Origin: Ignavibacteria bacterium CG1_02_37_35
Lineage (GTDB): Bacteria; Bacteroidota; Ignavibacteria; Ignavibacteriales; Ignavibacteriaceae
Assembly (NCBI GenBank): GCA_001871325.1
Contig: MNVA01000070.1
Coordinates: 1 to 37,404, forward strand
DNA length: 37,404 bases
Reading direction: 5' to 3'
A program made the translations under genes and the position numbers. Position 1 is the stretch's first letter. Each line of letters starts with the position of its first letter. This document shows, in pieces, positions 11,286 through 21,600 of this stretch. Below the pieces are notes generated by a model. That model had not been told where the DNA came from, searched no databases, and saw nothing but the letters and a program-made list of their open reading frames with translations.

Positions 11286-13256
11286 TTATTTCTGAAGAAT
11301 CATCTTTTGAGTTTGTATTGTAGTGCCAGTAATCATTTTGTAGAAATAGATTCCACTAGGCAATTTCGAAGCATTAAAACTCTCTTGATAAAATCCTTCT
11401 TGTTTTACCCCTTCTACAATTGTTGAGATTTCCTGACCTAAACTGTTATATAACTTTATGGATACAAATTGTTCTACAGGTAAAGAATATTTAACTATAG
11501 TTATCGGGTTGAATGGATTTGGATAGTTTTGATAAAGAGTCGGGTCTTTCGGTAACTGAGCGATTTCAGATCTCTCTTTTTGTAAGCCATTATACCACAC
11601 CCTCAAGATGTTTGATCCTGATGACTCTAAGTTTGTTAAATCCACAGCAGTAACGTAGTAAAATGCAAAATATGGATTGCTGCTACTTATGTAGAGATCA
11701 TAATCATTATAACTGGTTGTTGTGGAAGAGCCAATTTTTGTACTACCATCACCTAAGTCCCTGTATATGTCATATCGGACAACATCAAACTCCGTATTTG
11801 CATTCCATGAAAGGAGCGGATGATTACTAACTATGGTGTAGGTGAGATTTTGTGGTGCAGTTGGTGGTTGGATGGCTTTATAAGCGTTAATACGCCCGTA
11901 TCCATAATCATTTGTAAAGTTTTGACCACCCATACCTGCAACTTTATCTGCTGTTTGTTGCAAAATATTGCGAACTTGCGAGGGAATTAGATTTGGGTTT
12001 AAAGAAAGTACTAACCCAGCTACGCCCGAAACGTGAGGAGCTGCCATCGATGATCCCGCTAGATATCCGTAATTCTGAGTTACCTCTGGATGAAGGTTTT
12101 GTAAATTAAAAGAATAATTTGGAGTTGTGGAATATATGTCATCGGCATCGTAGTAAATGTCCTCTGTTTCGCAGAAGTTTGCCGTACCATATCCACCTGG
12201 TGCAGCCACATTTACTTGTGGCCCAACACTAGAATATTCTGATATTACATCATTATGATCCGTAGCTGACACTGCAATTACATTTGGAAACGAACTTGAA
12301 TAAGCTGCAGGATAAAACACGCGCGCCCCACAGTTATTGCCTGCTGAGGCAACCAGTAAAACATTGTGAGAATCTGCGTAAGCAACAGCATCATATGCCT
12401 CTTGACTAGCACCACCTGCACCGCTGAAATTGATGATTTTTGCTCCATTATCAACTGCATAGATCACTCCGTTCTTAAACCATGACCACCATAGATAACC
12501 CGAAGCATTAAATACCTGCACCACCAATATTTTGCAATCACCTGCTACTCCGGCAATTCCAGTGGAATTGTTTGTTTCTGCAGAAACAATTCCAGCCACA
12601 TGTGTTCCATGTCCAAGCAAATCTCTAACTCCTTCTCCATCGTTGGTGTAATCATTCCCCAAGATAATTTTATTTAGATCATCTAAATCAGGATGAGAGA
12701 GCGAACCACTAAGCATAGGAATTCCACTGTCAAGAATTCCGATAATAATATTGGAGTTCCCTTGTGTAATATTCCACGCCTCTGGTGCATCAATATCTGC
12801 ATCATTTGTTCCACCTGGGGGATTCTGTCCGATGTTTCTTAATGCCCATTGATGTCCGTCCTGAAAAGAAGGATCGTTAGGATTAAAAGTTGTTTGAGCC
12901 ATCATGTTAGGCTCAACTGCTTCTATCATAGGATTATTCATCAATGCTGTAATCACAGAAAAAATATCAGTCCCAGTTGGCAGTTCCAAAAGAGCCCACC
13001 GTAACTTGTCAAAATTTTCTACTATCGTTGCATTTAGTTTGTTAATTAAAGGTATTACACTTTGCATTTGGACACCAGATTTAAGTTTGAGTGCGATTTG
13101 TCCATCAGCATATTCAACTTCTTTGTTATTCCATATGCCCCTTTTAACAACTTTTCCACCTATTATTTGTTGGGCAATCAAATCTTCAGAAGTAAACGCT
13201 ATCATAAATACTAAAATGGCAAGGAAAATCTTCAAATATTTTTTATAGAGTAACAT
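11286..13256 (-). CDS. S8 family subtilisin-like serine peptidase with T9SS type A sorting domain
   Basis: ILDSGIP (Asp), GHGTHVAGIVSA (His), GSSMAAPHVSGVAGL (Ser); C-terminal LYQNYPNPFNPITIVKYSLP... Confidence 0.95.
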   Translation of the reverse strand: MLLYKKYLKIFLAILVFMIAFTSEDLIAQQIIGGKVVKRGIWNNKEVEYADGQIALKLKSGVQMQSVIPLINKLNATIVENFDKLRWALLELPTGTDIFSVITALMNNPMIEAVEPNMMAQTTFNPNDPSFQDGHQWALRNIGQNPPGGTNDADIDAPEAWNITQGNSNIIIGILDSGIPMLSGSLSHPDLDDLNKIILGNDYTNDGEGVRDLLGHGTHVAGIVSAETNNSTGIAGVAGDCKILVVQVFNASGYLWWSWFKNGVIYAVDNGAKIINFSGAGGASQEAYDAVAYADSHNVLLVASAGNNCGARVFYPAAYSSSFPNVIAVSATDHNDVISEYSSVGPQVNVAAPGGYGTANFCETEDIYYDADDIYSTTPNYSFNLQNLHPEVTQNYGYLAGSSMAAPHVSGVAGLVLSLNPNLIPSQVRNILQQTADKVAGMGGQNFTNDYGYGRINAYKAIQPPTAPQNLTYTIVSNHPLLSWNANTEFDVVRYDIYRDLGDGSTKIGSSTTTSYNDYDLYISSSNPYFAFYYVTAVDLTNLESSGSNILRVWYNGLQKERSEIAQLPKDPTLYQNYPNPFNPITIVKYSLPVEQFVSIKLYNSLGQEISTIVEGVKQEGFYQESFNASKLPSGIYFYKMITGTTIQTQKMILQK

Positions 13257-13446
13257 AATTGTACCTCGTTAAAATTTTTTGTTAGGAATCAGTTTATTCA
13301 ATTTGTAATAATAAAATAACCGCGAGACACTATATAGTCTATTTAACCTCTTTTCTGAGTTTATACGATTAAAAAAAGCTTAGGGCTATTCTTGTTTTAT
13401 GTGAAACCTGACGGCGGTGAATGATTCTTTCCCATTCTCTATTTCT

Positions 13447-14850
13447 CTACTTTAGGTGAATCATTTTTTTTACTACGATCTGTCTTTCGATACGTAAGAC
13501 GTTAATGTAAACACCTGAACTCACAAGATTCCCTTTTTCATCTTGACCGTTCCAGTATATTGTATGTTTCCCCGGCGATTGGTCTTTGCGAACCAATGTT
13601 TTTATTTTTCTTCCATGAATATCAAAAATTTCCAATAAAACCTTGCTATTCGTGGCAATTTCATATGTAAGATGTGTCCCAGAATTAAATGGATTTGGAA
13701 AATTTTCATAGAGCTTGATATTGCTAGGTAGAAATGAAGCATCATCTGAAATAGAAGTGGGTATATCCAACACGTAAACTCCTCCACAACCTGCATATAA
13801 CTTTCGCTCAGAAAGTGTAATAGTACTAACCTGCCCATTATTAATTCCAATCTTTTCCCATTCATAGCCATTTAAGCTTTGGTACACACTCCCGCTATCT
13901 CCCCAATTGGCAGCGATAAAAAATATATTTCCCTCTGAATAGCTCAAGATTTGTATTTTTTGAATATTTAATGAATCTGGTAAACCCATCTTAGGATTTT
14001 CCCATGATACCCCACCATCAGTCGTTCTAAAAATACCTGCTGGCCAACGATTTGTCCAGTACCCTCCGGCATAAGTTGTTACTCCTTTTCGATCAAATTC
14101 AATTGTTATTATCCCAGCTTGAAGACCCGTTGACTGCCAATCGATTCCTTCATTACTCGATTTTAGTACATTTCCGCTAAAGGCTGTACCTGCATAAACG
14201 ACATTTGTACTATCAGGATGGACAGCAAGAGCAGTTACACCATCTTCTAAGGCTGTAGTATCGCCTAATGAGTACCAATTCAATCCACCATTTGTACTTT
14301 TATAAAATTTACCTCCGAAGGGACCACCAGTACCACAATAAAGTGTGTCAGGATGTTTCGGATTAATAACTAGGGGACCAGGCCCTTCTTCCCAGGTAAC
14401 CTTAATTCCATTATCTGCTTTTTTCCAGTTTCTTCCTCCATCCGTTGTTTTTATCACACCAGCCGCAGTAAGCACATTAAGTCCGAGAGTAGCATATATT
14501 ATATCTGAATTTAAAGGGTGAATAACTATTGTATGAACTGTGACCCCACTTATCAAAGTATCCCAGTTAAAACCTCCATCAATACTCTTAAATATTCCTC
14601 CCAAATCGCCAGAACTAAAGTTGCTTCCGCTACCCGCATAGAGGATGTTATGATTATACCAATCAACCGCAATAGAATTGATTACTTTTGTGCCAAGTCC
14701 AAGGTACTTCCAATCCTGTGCGACAATTCCAAATTGGTCCTGATCGTTTTCTCCATAGAAAATGTGATAAAGTCTTACGCTATCTTGAGCGTTGAGAATT
14801 ATTGATGGGAAAAATATTAATATGACTAAAGTCAATTTATTTAATTGCAT
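13447..14850 (-). CDS. BNR/VPS10-like beta-propeller protein with T9SS type A sorting domain
   Basis: Repeated FKSTDGG(x)NW-like Asp-box motifs (IFKSIDGGFNWD, IKTTDGGRNWK, FYKSTNGGLNW, IFRTTDGGVSW); LYENFPNPFNSGTHLTYEI C-terminus. Confidence 0.9.
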   Translation of the reverse strand: MQLNKLTLVILIFFPSIILNAQDSVRLYHIFYGENDQDQFGIVAQDWKYLGLGTKVINSIAVDWYNHNILYAGSGSNFSSGDLGGIFKSIDGGFNWDTLISGVTVHTIVIHPLNSDIIYATLGLNVLTAAGVIKTTDGGRNWKKADNGIKVTWEEGPGPLVINPKHPDTLYCGTGGPFGGKFYKSTNGGLNWYSLGDTTALEDGVTALAVHPDSTNVVYAGTAFSGNVLKSSNEGIDWQSTGLQAGIITIEFDRKGVTTYAGGYWTNRWPAGIFRTTDGGVSWENPKMGLPDSLNIQKIQILSYSEGNIFFIAANWGDSGSVYQSLNGYEWEKIGINNGQVSTITLSERKLYAGCGGVYVLDIPTSISDDASFLPSNIKLYENFPNPFNSGTHLTYEIATNSKVLLEIFDIHGRKIKTLVRKDQSPGKHTIYWNGQDEKGNLVSSGVYINVLRIERQIVVKKMIHLK

Positions 14851-15028
14851 ATTATCACCTCAAGTAGTAACATAATTTGCACTATTTATTCGTGGCATTG
14901 TTGACATAAAATTTTTTGAATAAAACAAAATAATATTTTGGCTACCATGCTTTAAGCCTGAAGTCGTAACAACTTACTTTCGAGAATAATTCGGACAAGT
15001 TGAGAGAAACCAACATTGTCTTTTTCCT

Positions 15029-15712
15029 TTACTGTGCAGGGTTTTCCGGCGGCGTGTCGTCTCCTCCTCCCCCTTTCCCGCCATGTCCTTTCGGTATAGG
15101 TTCAAACTCAACTAAAATGGCGGGGCTCTTTGCAAAACACGCCAGCGCAAAATTTCTCACTCTAAAGACCTGGTCTTTTAATTTAACAGACGCAGTATCG
15201 CGCGTTAGTGTTGCCGCCACCTGTAATTTTTTTGCGTTCTCCTGTTCGGCATCTACCGCTATAAGGTTACTTGAGGCAAGCCCTAAAGAGTCAATATCTT
15301 CCTGACTTAATCCGTTCTTTAAAAGAATTTCGTTTTGCTCCGTAACCAGTTCTTTTAAATACTCACACAAAGAACGAAGCCCTTTTACCGTATTTGGAAT
15401 CCTTTCCTTCACCTTATACAGTTTAAACTTCTGTACATCTTTTCCAAAAGCGCTTTGGGCGGCGTTCCGTACCGTTTTAATAACAGCAGTGATCTCAGCT
15501 ATTAACGTATCCTGCGCTGCGGTTTTATTTTGAGCAAACTTTACGGCTTTTTGCTGTGCCGTTTCTTTGGCAGTAAGTTCTTCCTTAGCTGTCTTAAAAG
15601 CCTGGTAACTGTTCTCGTCAAAACCTTTAGCCTGCATAGCTGCCCGGTTGTTGTTAACCGCCTTCAACAATGCTTCGCTGTCCTGAACCAAATAATCAAT
15701 TATAACCGTCAT
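15029..15712 (-). CDS. Uncharacterised helical protein with Gly-rich/Pro-rich C-terminal tail, downstream of the 21-bp repeat array
   Basis: Ala/Lys/Glu-rich helical sequence ending GHGGKGGGGDDTPPENPAQ. Start set at ATG 15712 (AGGTGTACAATG) in place of 15724. Confidence 0.75.
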   Translation of the reverse strand: MTVIIDYLVQDSEALLKAVNNNRAAMQAKGFDENSYQAFKTAKEELTAKETAQQKAVKFAQNKTAAQDTLIAEITAVIKTVRNAAQSAFGKDVQKFKLYKVKERIPNTVKGLRSLCEYLKELVTEQNEILLKNGLSQEDIDSLGLASSNLIAVDAEQENAKKLQVAATLTRDTASVKLKDQVFRVRNFALACFAKSPAILVEFEPIPKGHGGKGGGGDDTPPENPAQ

Positions 15713-15807
15713 TGTACACCTCATATTAGTGTGATAAAGTATTATTTAACGGACTAATTCAGTTTGCCCGGTGGAATTCTTAAAATTTATCGTATTTCAT
15801 TAAATAT

Positions 15808-15830
15808 TGCGTTTTTTCAACAAAAACGCA
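15808..15830 (-). other. Perfect hairpin at the downstream (minus-strand) end of the 21-bp array
   Basis: TGCGTTTTT-TCAAC-AAAAACGCA on the + strand, 9-bp stem, abutting the last array unit. Confidence 0.75.
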
Positions 15831-16249
15831 TGTTTGCCTCATTTATTTTTTTGTTTGGGTCTCTTTAAAAACTGCTTGGGTCATTTATTTTCTTATTTGT
15901 GCCATTAAAAATCGTGTAGTCATCTTTTGAAAAAATGTTTATGCCATCCACAAACTTGTCCGGGTCTTTCAAAAGCTTGTAGGGATCTCTTGGAATCTTG
16001 TTCGAGTCTCTTGAAAACTTGTTTGAGTCTCTTAAATTGTTGTTTGAATAATTTGAAATATGGTTGGGGTCGTTTGTAAGAGTGTTTGAGCCATAAAAAG
16101 AAGTGTCCGGTGCTCTCAAAATAGTGGATTTGGTTCTTAAAAATTTATCCGGCTCTTTCGATTTGATGCTGGGGTCTTTCACTAAAATGTCCGGACCTCT
16201 TAAAAAGTTGTGTAAGTCTTTTGATATTTTGTTTTGCTTAAAAAAATAT
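15830..16249 (-). repeat. Array of ~20 contiguous diverged 21-bp units
   Basis: Plus-strand consensus about TTGTTYGRGTCTYTTRAAAAN. By-eye column counts over 20 units: T2 19/20, G3 18/20, T4 17/20, C11 17/20, T14 17/20. No indels across 420 bp. Confidence 0.9.
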
Positions 16250-16439
16250 TCGAAAGGATATAAGAATACTATTTTTCGCTGTTTATTCTTAGATGAAGTA
16301 CAAAGAGAAGAGTTGTTTCGAGAGATTAAATATTTAGCCGTAGAAAAAGAAGTTTTTTTAATCCCCTGAAAAAATCCGGGATCATATAACAGCAATACTA
16401 AAATAACGCTTACCTCATTATTTACTGATTTCTATGGCG

Positions 16440-16470
16440 CAAATGTAAATTTAATTCATGGGAATGTCAA
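16440..16470 (-). promoter_or_regulatory. Strong candidate minus-strand promoter reading into the 21-bp array
   Basis: Minus strand: TTGACA (16470-16465), N17, TACATTTG (16447-16440). Fits a -35 TTGACA and a Bacteroidota TAnnTTTG -7 box. Confidence 0.6.
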
Positions 16471-16495
16471 GAAATAATTAGTAGTTGAATTTCCC

Positions 16496-16518
16496 ATCCT
16501 CATTTATGAGGATTTTTT
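16496..16518 (+). terminator. Rho-independent terminator on the plus strand, beyond the array
   Basis: ATCCTCAT-TT-ATGAGGAT followed by TTTTT; no T-tract on the minus side. Confidence 0.65.
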
Positions 16519-16550
16519 CGCGCAGCATTTCGAATTATCGGAATGCTGAA

Positions 16551-17285
16551 TTAATCTGCAATTCCCATTTGTTCCTCAAATTTGGCGAGAAGTTTTAGCG
16601 GTTGTTCTGAAATGGCAAAACAGTATAAGGGATAAAGCCGCGAGAACGTTTTTATAATATCGTTAATAAAATTTGGCGATGAAATTATTTTTTTCTCTTT
16701 CGGCAGCATCGCTTTTTCGAGGAGAATGTATTTCATCTGCAGAAGAAGTTTCCCGTCTTTACTAAAATCAAATTTTTTTCTTAGCAGTACCATTTCTTTT
16801 TTCATTTCAGTTAAAGAAAATTGGTTGTTCAACTTATAACTGGAAAATACTTTAGCAATTTCTTTTTCGTAAATCATTAAATTCTTTTTGAAGAAAAGAT
16901 TTTCTTCTTTGGAATTGTTGAGGAACATCCCGTATTGAACACCGGTTTTGTCAAAGTAAAGATAGAATTCGCTGTCCAATTTAAATCTTCCAAAATGAAT
17001 CAGCAGAAAAGTCTTGTACGGAACACCTTTCGAGAACCGCATGTCTTTGCTCAATTTCATAATCGTTTGGTTGAACTTCGGCTCTCTTCGTATTGAAGGA
17101 TTTAATTGTTCAAGAAATGGTGCGAGTGCTGTAATAAAATCCTTTGCAGGCGCTACGACAAATTTTTCGTAATCGTCTCTGTACTTATCAAAATAAACTT
17201 TTGAGTTGTTCTTCTCTAATCCTTCAAGAAAAGAAAACAGTTGGAGCGGGAATCCGGCAAAATGTTTTATCTCCGAAGTTTTCAA
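16551..17285 (-). CDS. DUF2461 (TIGR02453) family protein
   Basis: FLEGLEKNNSKVYFDKYRDDYEKFVVAPAKDFI, PKFNQTIMKLSKDMRFSKGVPYKTFLLIHFG. Confidence 0.85.
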   Translation of the reverse strand: MKTSEIKHFAGFPLQLFSFLEGLEKNNSKVYFDKYRDDYEKFVVAPAKDFITALAPFLEQLNPSIRREPKFNQTIMKLSKDMRFSKGVPYKTFLLIHFGRFKLDSEFYLYFDKTGVQYGMFLNNSKEENLFFKKNLMIYEKEIAKVFSSYKLNNQFSLTEMKKEMVLLRKKFDFSKDGKLLLQMKYILLEKAMLPKEKKIISSPNFINDIIKTFSRLYPLYCFAISEQPLKLLAKFEEQMGIAD

Positions 17286-17932
17286 TACATTGAACCGATA
17301 TTTAAAGTTATGAAAAATCCGCCGAAAGATTTTTTCGGTTTTCCTTCAAGGCTCTCAATTCCATGATTGAAAAATTGAATTACATAATAACGAATGTTAA
17401 TTCCTGCAAGATGCTTTTGATCAATTCCAAAATTTGCTCCAAAACCGATATACCCGCCAAAGGTATAATTGGCTTGTGCGTATTTCAGCGAGTTAAAAAA
17501 CTCTCTTTCATAGGGAGTGGTTACAACCATCGTTGGACCGACGGCAAAATTTATGTAGGGGCGAAAATTATCACCGAGGTCATTTGCAAAAAGGCGGCTT
17601 TGGAGTCCCGCAAAAAATGGAAGAAGAAAAATTCTGTTTTTCTTCCCTACGGTATAGCTTCTTCCCCAGTAATCAACATACTCAAACTCATTTTCATCTT
17701 TTGCTTCCGAGATTGACATATCTGTAAAAAGAGTGAGTGTGCTATTCAAATTATTTCTGTAAAAACCGCCCAAGCCAAAACCACCTTCTCCGAACATCAG
17801 ATCGGCTCCGTAAGCGTTAGTAGGAAAGACAAGTGGTTCGCGGTCGGGAGCTCTTTCGCCTATGGTTTGAGGAAAAAGAATATTGACCGGTAAAAACAGA
17901 ATTGCTAAAAGAAAATATTTTTTCATATTCAT
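17282..17932 (-). CDS. Predicted outer-membrane beta-barrel protein, overlapping the DUF2461 gene by 4 nt
   Basis: Signal peptide and alternating aromatic/Gly strands (FGGYIGFGANFGIDQKHLAGINIRYY). Confidence 0.7.
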   Translation of the reverse strand: MNMKKYFLLAILFLPVNILFPQTIGERAPDREPLVFPTNAYGADLMFGEGGFGLGGFYRNNLNSTLTLFTDMSISEAKDENEFEYVDYWGRSYTVGKKNRIFLLPFFAGLQSRLFANDLGDNFRPYINFAVGPTMVVTTPYEREFFNSLKYAQANYTFGGYIGFGANFGIDQKHLAGINIRYYVIQFFNHGIESLEGKPKKSFGGFFITLNIGSMY

Positions 17933-18090
17933 CTAAATTTTTATTTCAAAATTACTTAGTTTATAACAAAAATCAATTCAATTTTTTGTAAAGTGATAAA
18001 AACCATTGAAAGACAATTTTAAAATATTGCTGTTTATCCCGACAAGTCGAGATTGTTTATTGCGTCAAAATATTTTTAGATATGGTTCCC

Positions 18091-18118
18091 TAATTCCTAA
18101 TTCGTAATTCCTAATTTA
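18091..18118. repeat. 7-bp microsatellite-like tract (TAATTCC x4, degenerate)
   Basis: TAATTCC TAATTCG TAATTCC TAATTTA. Confidence 0.85.
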
Positions 18119-18171
18119 TACATACGGTTTACCGCGCTATCAGTTTATAAGTAAAAGAGAAAGTTGAAAAG

Positions 18172-18681
18172 ATGCCTGTTAATTTGGAAATAAAAGTTAA
18201 AGTTGAAAATTTCGATTTGATCCTTTCAAATCTGAAGAAAGTGAAAGCAAAGAAAGCAGGATTGCTTCATCAAAAAGATGTCTATTTTTCAACCCCAAAA
18301 GGGTTATTAAAACTTCGGAAAGAAGGGAAGAATCAGCAGCTAATACGTTATCAACGGAATGAAAAAGGGAAAAACCGCTGGTCTAATTTTGAAATTCTTG
18401 AACTGCACCAGGCGCATGCGGAAAGTTTTTTAAAAAATTTGTGGGATTGTGAAGTGGTAGTTGAGAAAGTGCGGCTACTTTATTTGCATGAGAATACGCG
18501 GATTCATCTTGATAAAGTGAAAAAGCTTGGAAGTTTTATTGAACTTGAAACCAAAGTTCTTACAACAAAGAAAGAGGCACAGCAACAATTTCTCTTTTTG
18601 CTGAAAGCTTTGCAACTTGATCCGAAAGAGGAGTTGCGGTTATCCTATCATGATCTCCTTTTGCAAACCGGTAAAAAATGA
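18172..18681 (+). CDS. CYTH domain protein (class IV adenylate cyclase-like)
   Basis: LEIKVKV (ExExK), KDVYFSTPKGLLKLRKEG, IHLDKVKKLGSFIELETKV. Confidence 0.88.
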   Translation: MPVNLEIKVKVENFDLILSNLKKVKAKKAGLLHQKDVYFSTPKGLLKLRKEGKNQQLIRYQRNEKGKNRWSNFEILELHQAHAESFLKNLWDCEVVVEKVRLLYLHENTRIHLDKVKKLGSFIELETKVLTTKKEAQQQFLFLLKALQLDPKEELRLSYHDLLLQTGKK

Positions 18682-21600
18682 TCTTAACGAAGAAAAGATC
18701 GTTTTCAGATGCTCTTCTAAAAGTAATTGAAGATAAAATTCTAAATGGTAAAACAAATGAAGTTTTGCATTTGGTGCCGACAAACCGGAAAGCGCGCGCG
18801 CTAAAAAAAGAGATCATTGATAAAACTCCTGCCCGGGCAGTTTCAATTATTCCTATCGAAACAATTTTTACGCTCGCGGAAAAGTTGTTCAGTGTGGAAG
18901 TGCCTTTATCTCTTGCTTCCGATGCCGCGTCGTCGGTTCTCTTAAAAAAAGCATTTCAGAAAAATCAACTTGAATATTTTCGAAGTTTTTCAAAAACGAT
19001 TCCACAGGGAAGTTTAGATCGGATCAAAAACCTGTTTTCGGAATATAAGAGGAACGGAATTACCTCAGAATATTTGTTGAGAGATTTGGGAAAAACCGGT
19101 GGAACCGAAAAGCAAAAACTTTCTGAATTAGCAAAAGTTTATGACAGCTACTGTGAACTTTTCCGCCAGCTTGATCTTTATGAGATTGGTGATGTTATTC
19201 GTGAAGTAAACGAATTTTCACTTAAAGACACAGCAGAACGATTCCGCATACTTTTTCCTTCTGTTAAAATTATCTATGCGTTTGGTTATTCAGAATTTAC
19301 CAATCCGGAGATTTCATTACTGAAAAAACTTTCCGAACTGCCGGGAGAGGATCTTTACATCCATCTTGATTACCAACGTAATAACCGTGGACTGTTTTCA
19401 GCTGTCGAAGAAGTGAAAGACAAATTTGAAAAAGAAGGATTTTATTCCTATCCATTCACGAGAAAAGATAATGGAAATAAATTAAGCGGATATCTCTCCC
19501 GCTATTTGTTCAACGAAAAGAAAATCGAAAAGAAAAATTCTTACGAAGATGCTGTTGCTTTAATCGTCGGAAAAAATAGGGAAGATGAGATTATTCAAAT
19601 CGCGAAAAAGATAAAAACTCTTCTTGCAGAAAAAAATGTTCCTCCGAATGCTGTTTGCGTTGCGTTTCATTTGATACAAAACTATTCCGGAATAATCCGA
19701 GATGTTTTTTTACAGTATGGGATCCCGTTTAATCTTACCGACCGGTTTTCGCTCAATACATTTAACCCGGTAATTTCTGTGATTAATTTGTTAGAAGTTA
19801 TGGCGACTGATTTTTACCACAAAGCGGTATTCAGAGTTTTTAGCAGCGAGTATTATCAGCCGGTAAATGCACAGTCTTCCGATATTTATCAAGTGGCTTC
19901 TAAGCTGCGGATCATTTCGGGATATCAAACTTGGATTACTCATATCAATCATTTTATTGATGAAGAGAATGAAACGGAGGATGAAATTCTCTCAAATAAA
20001 AATTTACTTTCTTCGGTAAAAAAAGAAATTGAATCGCTCTATTCGCTCTTGAAAAAATTCGAAGAACCAATGACGCTCCGGCAGTTTCCCGAACGATTAT
20101 TAGCGTTAATTCACGAACTTGATTTTCCGGTAAAAGTTTTAAAACTCAGCAAAGAGTACGAAGAAGAAAATATAAAATCTCTTACAACTTTTATTGAAAT
20201 GTTTTCCAATCTGTTTGAGCAGCTTCAATTGGAATATGAGCAGCCGGAGTCGCAAAAGTTTCCTTTAAAATATTTTCTTAATCACTTAAAAACCGCAGTA
20301 GCTTCAACAAGGTTTAATATAAAAGAGCGACCGGGTTACGGTGTGCTTGTCTCGAATTTTGAAGAGATTCGCGGATTGAACTTCGATTATGTTTTTCTCG
20401 GCGGGCTATGCGACGGCGATTTCCCCACGCGTTTTTCTCCCGAAATATTTTCTTACGAATCATTTTCGGAATCGGAAAAGAAGCATGTAACGCGCGAACG
20501 GTTTTTATTCTACCAAACGCTTCAAACATGCAGCAAGCGGCTTTATCTTTCATATCCTCTGTACGAGGGAACGAAAAAAGAATTGTCCCCATCATCTTTT
20601 TTAGTTGATCTCAAAAAAATATTCGAAGTTGATGAAGTACTTATCAACAAAAACGAGGGATACATTTACGCATTTAGCGAACTAATTCAAAAAGCTGCCG
20701 CACAAAATAATATGGAGTTACTGCTCAATATAAAAAGTGAAAACGAAAAAGAAATATTGCATGAGAAATTTCTGATTGACAAGACCAGGCGGGAACATCC
20801 GTTTGAAGCTTTTGCATACAACGGATTTATTGATGCAGCCGCAGAACATACCGCCGGATTATTGGAAAAATATTCCGGCAGTGATTATTCAATCTCCCAG
20901 CTTGAATTGTACGCCAAATGCCCATTCCAATTTTTCTTGAAACGGATTTTGAAACTCACTCCGTTTGAAGAACCGAGCGAAGAACTTGAACCGATGGAAA
21001 TGGGATTGCTGCTTCATGCAATCCTTGAACAATTTATGAAAACTGTGAAGAAAGAAAATCTGAATCTTCAATTTGAAAAAGAGAAGGCATCTCAACTTCT
21101 TTTTGCAATTGCAAAAGATAAGATTGATAAACTCAGCGTTCATTCGTCTTTATCTTTTTGGGAAAAAGAAAAAATTCTCGGTGTAAACGGGAGTAAAAAC
21201 GATTCCATCCTTTCTCTTTTTCTTGAAAAAGAATTAGCAAGAACCGACAATTTTGAAGCGGCTTTTTTTGAAGTGCCGTTCGGCAGATTGAGAAATGATG
21301 ACGGGCAGAAATCAACAATACTGTCGCTCAATTTAACTTCAAACGCAAAACTTCGCGGCAAGATTGACCGCATTGATATTAACTTTGATGAAAAATATTT
21401 TAAAGTATATGATTATAAACTTTCGGGGAAAAAGCCAAATGAAGAAGACCTTCAACTCGGAATCTCGTTGCAAATCCCGCTTTACTTATTTGCCGCTCAA
21501 CAGATTTTACAGAACGAACTGAACGAAACATTTCTCCCGGCAGCGGGGATTATTTATTCACTAAAATTCAGCCGTGAGGATTTTGGACCGGATGAAGTGA

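Noticed and set aside
15830-16249. 21-bp array as CRISPR or as a TIGR-type guide array
   Set aside because: Units are contiguous and diverged with no invariant repeat plus unique spacer structure; no cas or Nop-domain Tas-like gene is nearby.
15865-16395. 176-aa minus-strand ORF with heptapeptide repeats (e.g. SNKFSRD) as a real CDS
   Set aside because: TTG start without clear SD, no Met anywhere, stop lies inside a repeat unit while periodicity continues, and conserved columns do not follow codon position. Better explained as a noncoding 21-bp array, though coding is not fully excluded.
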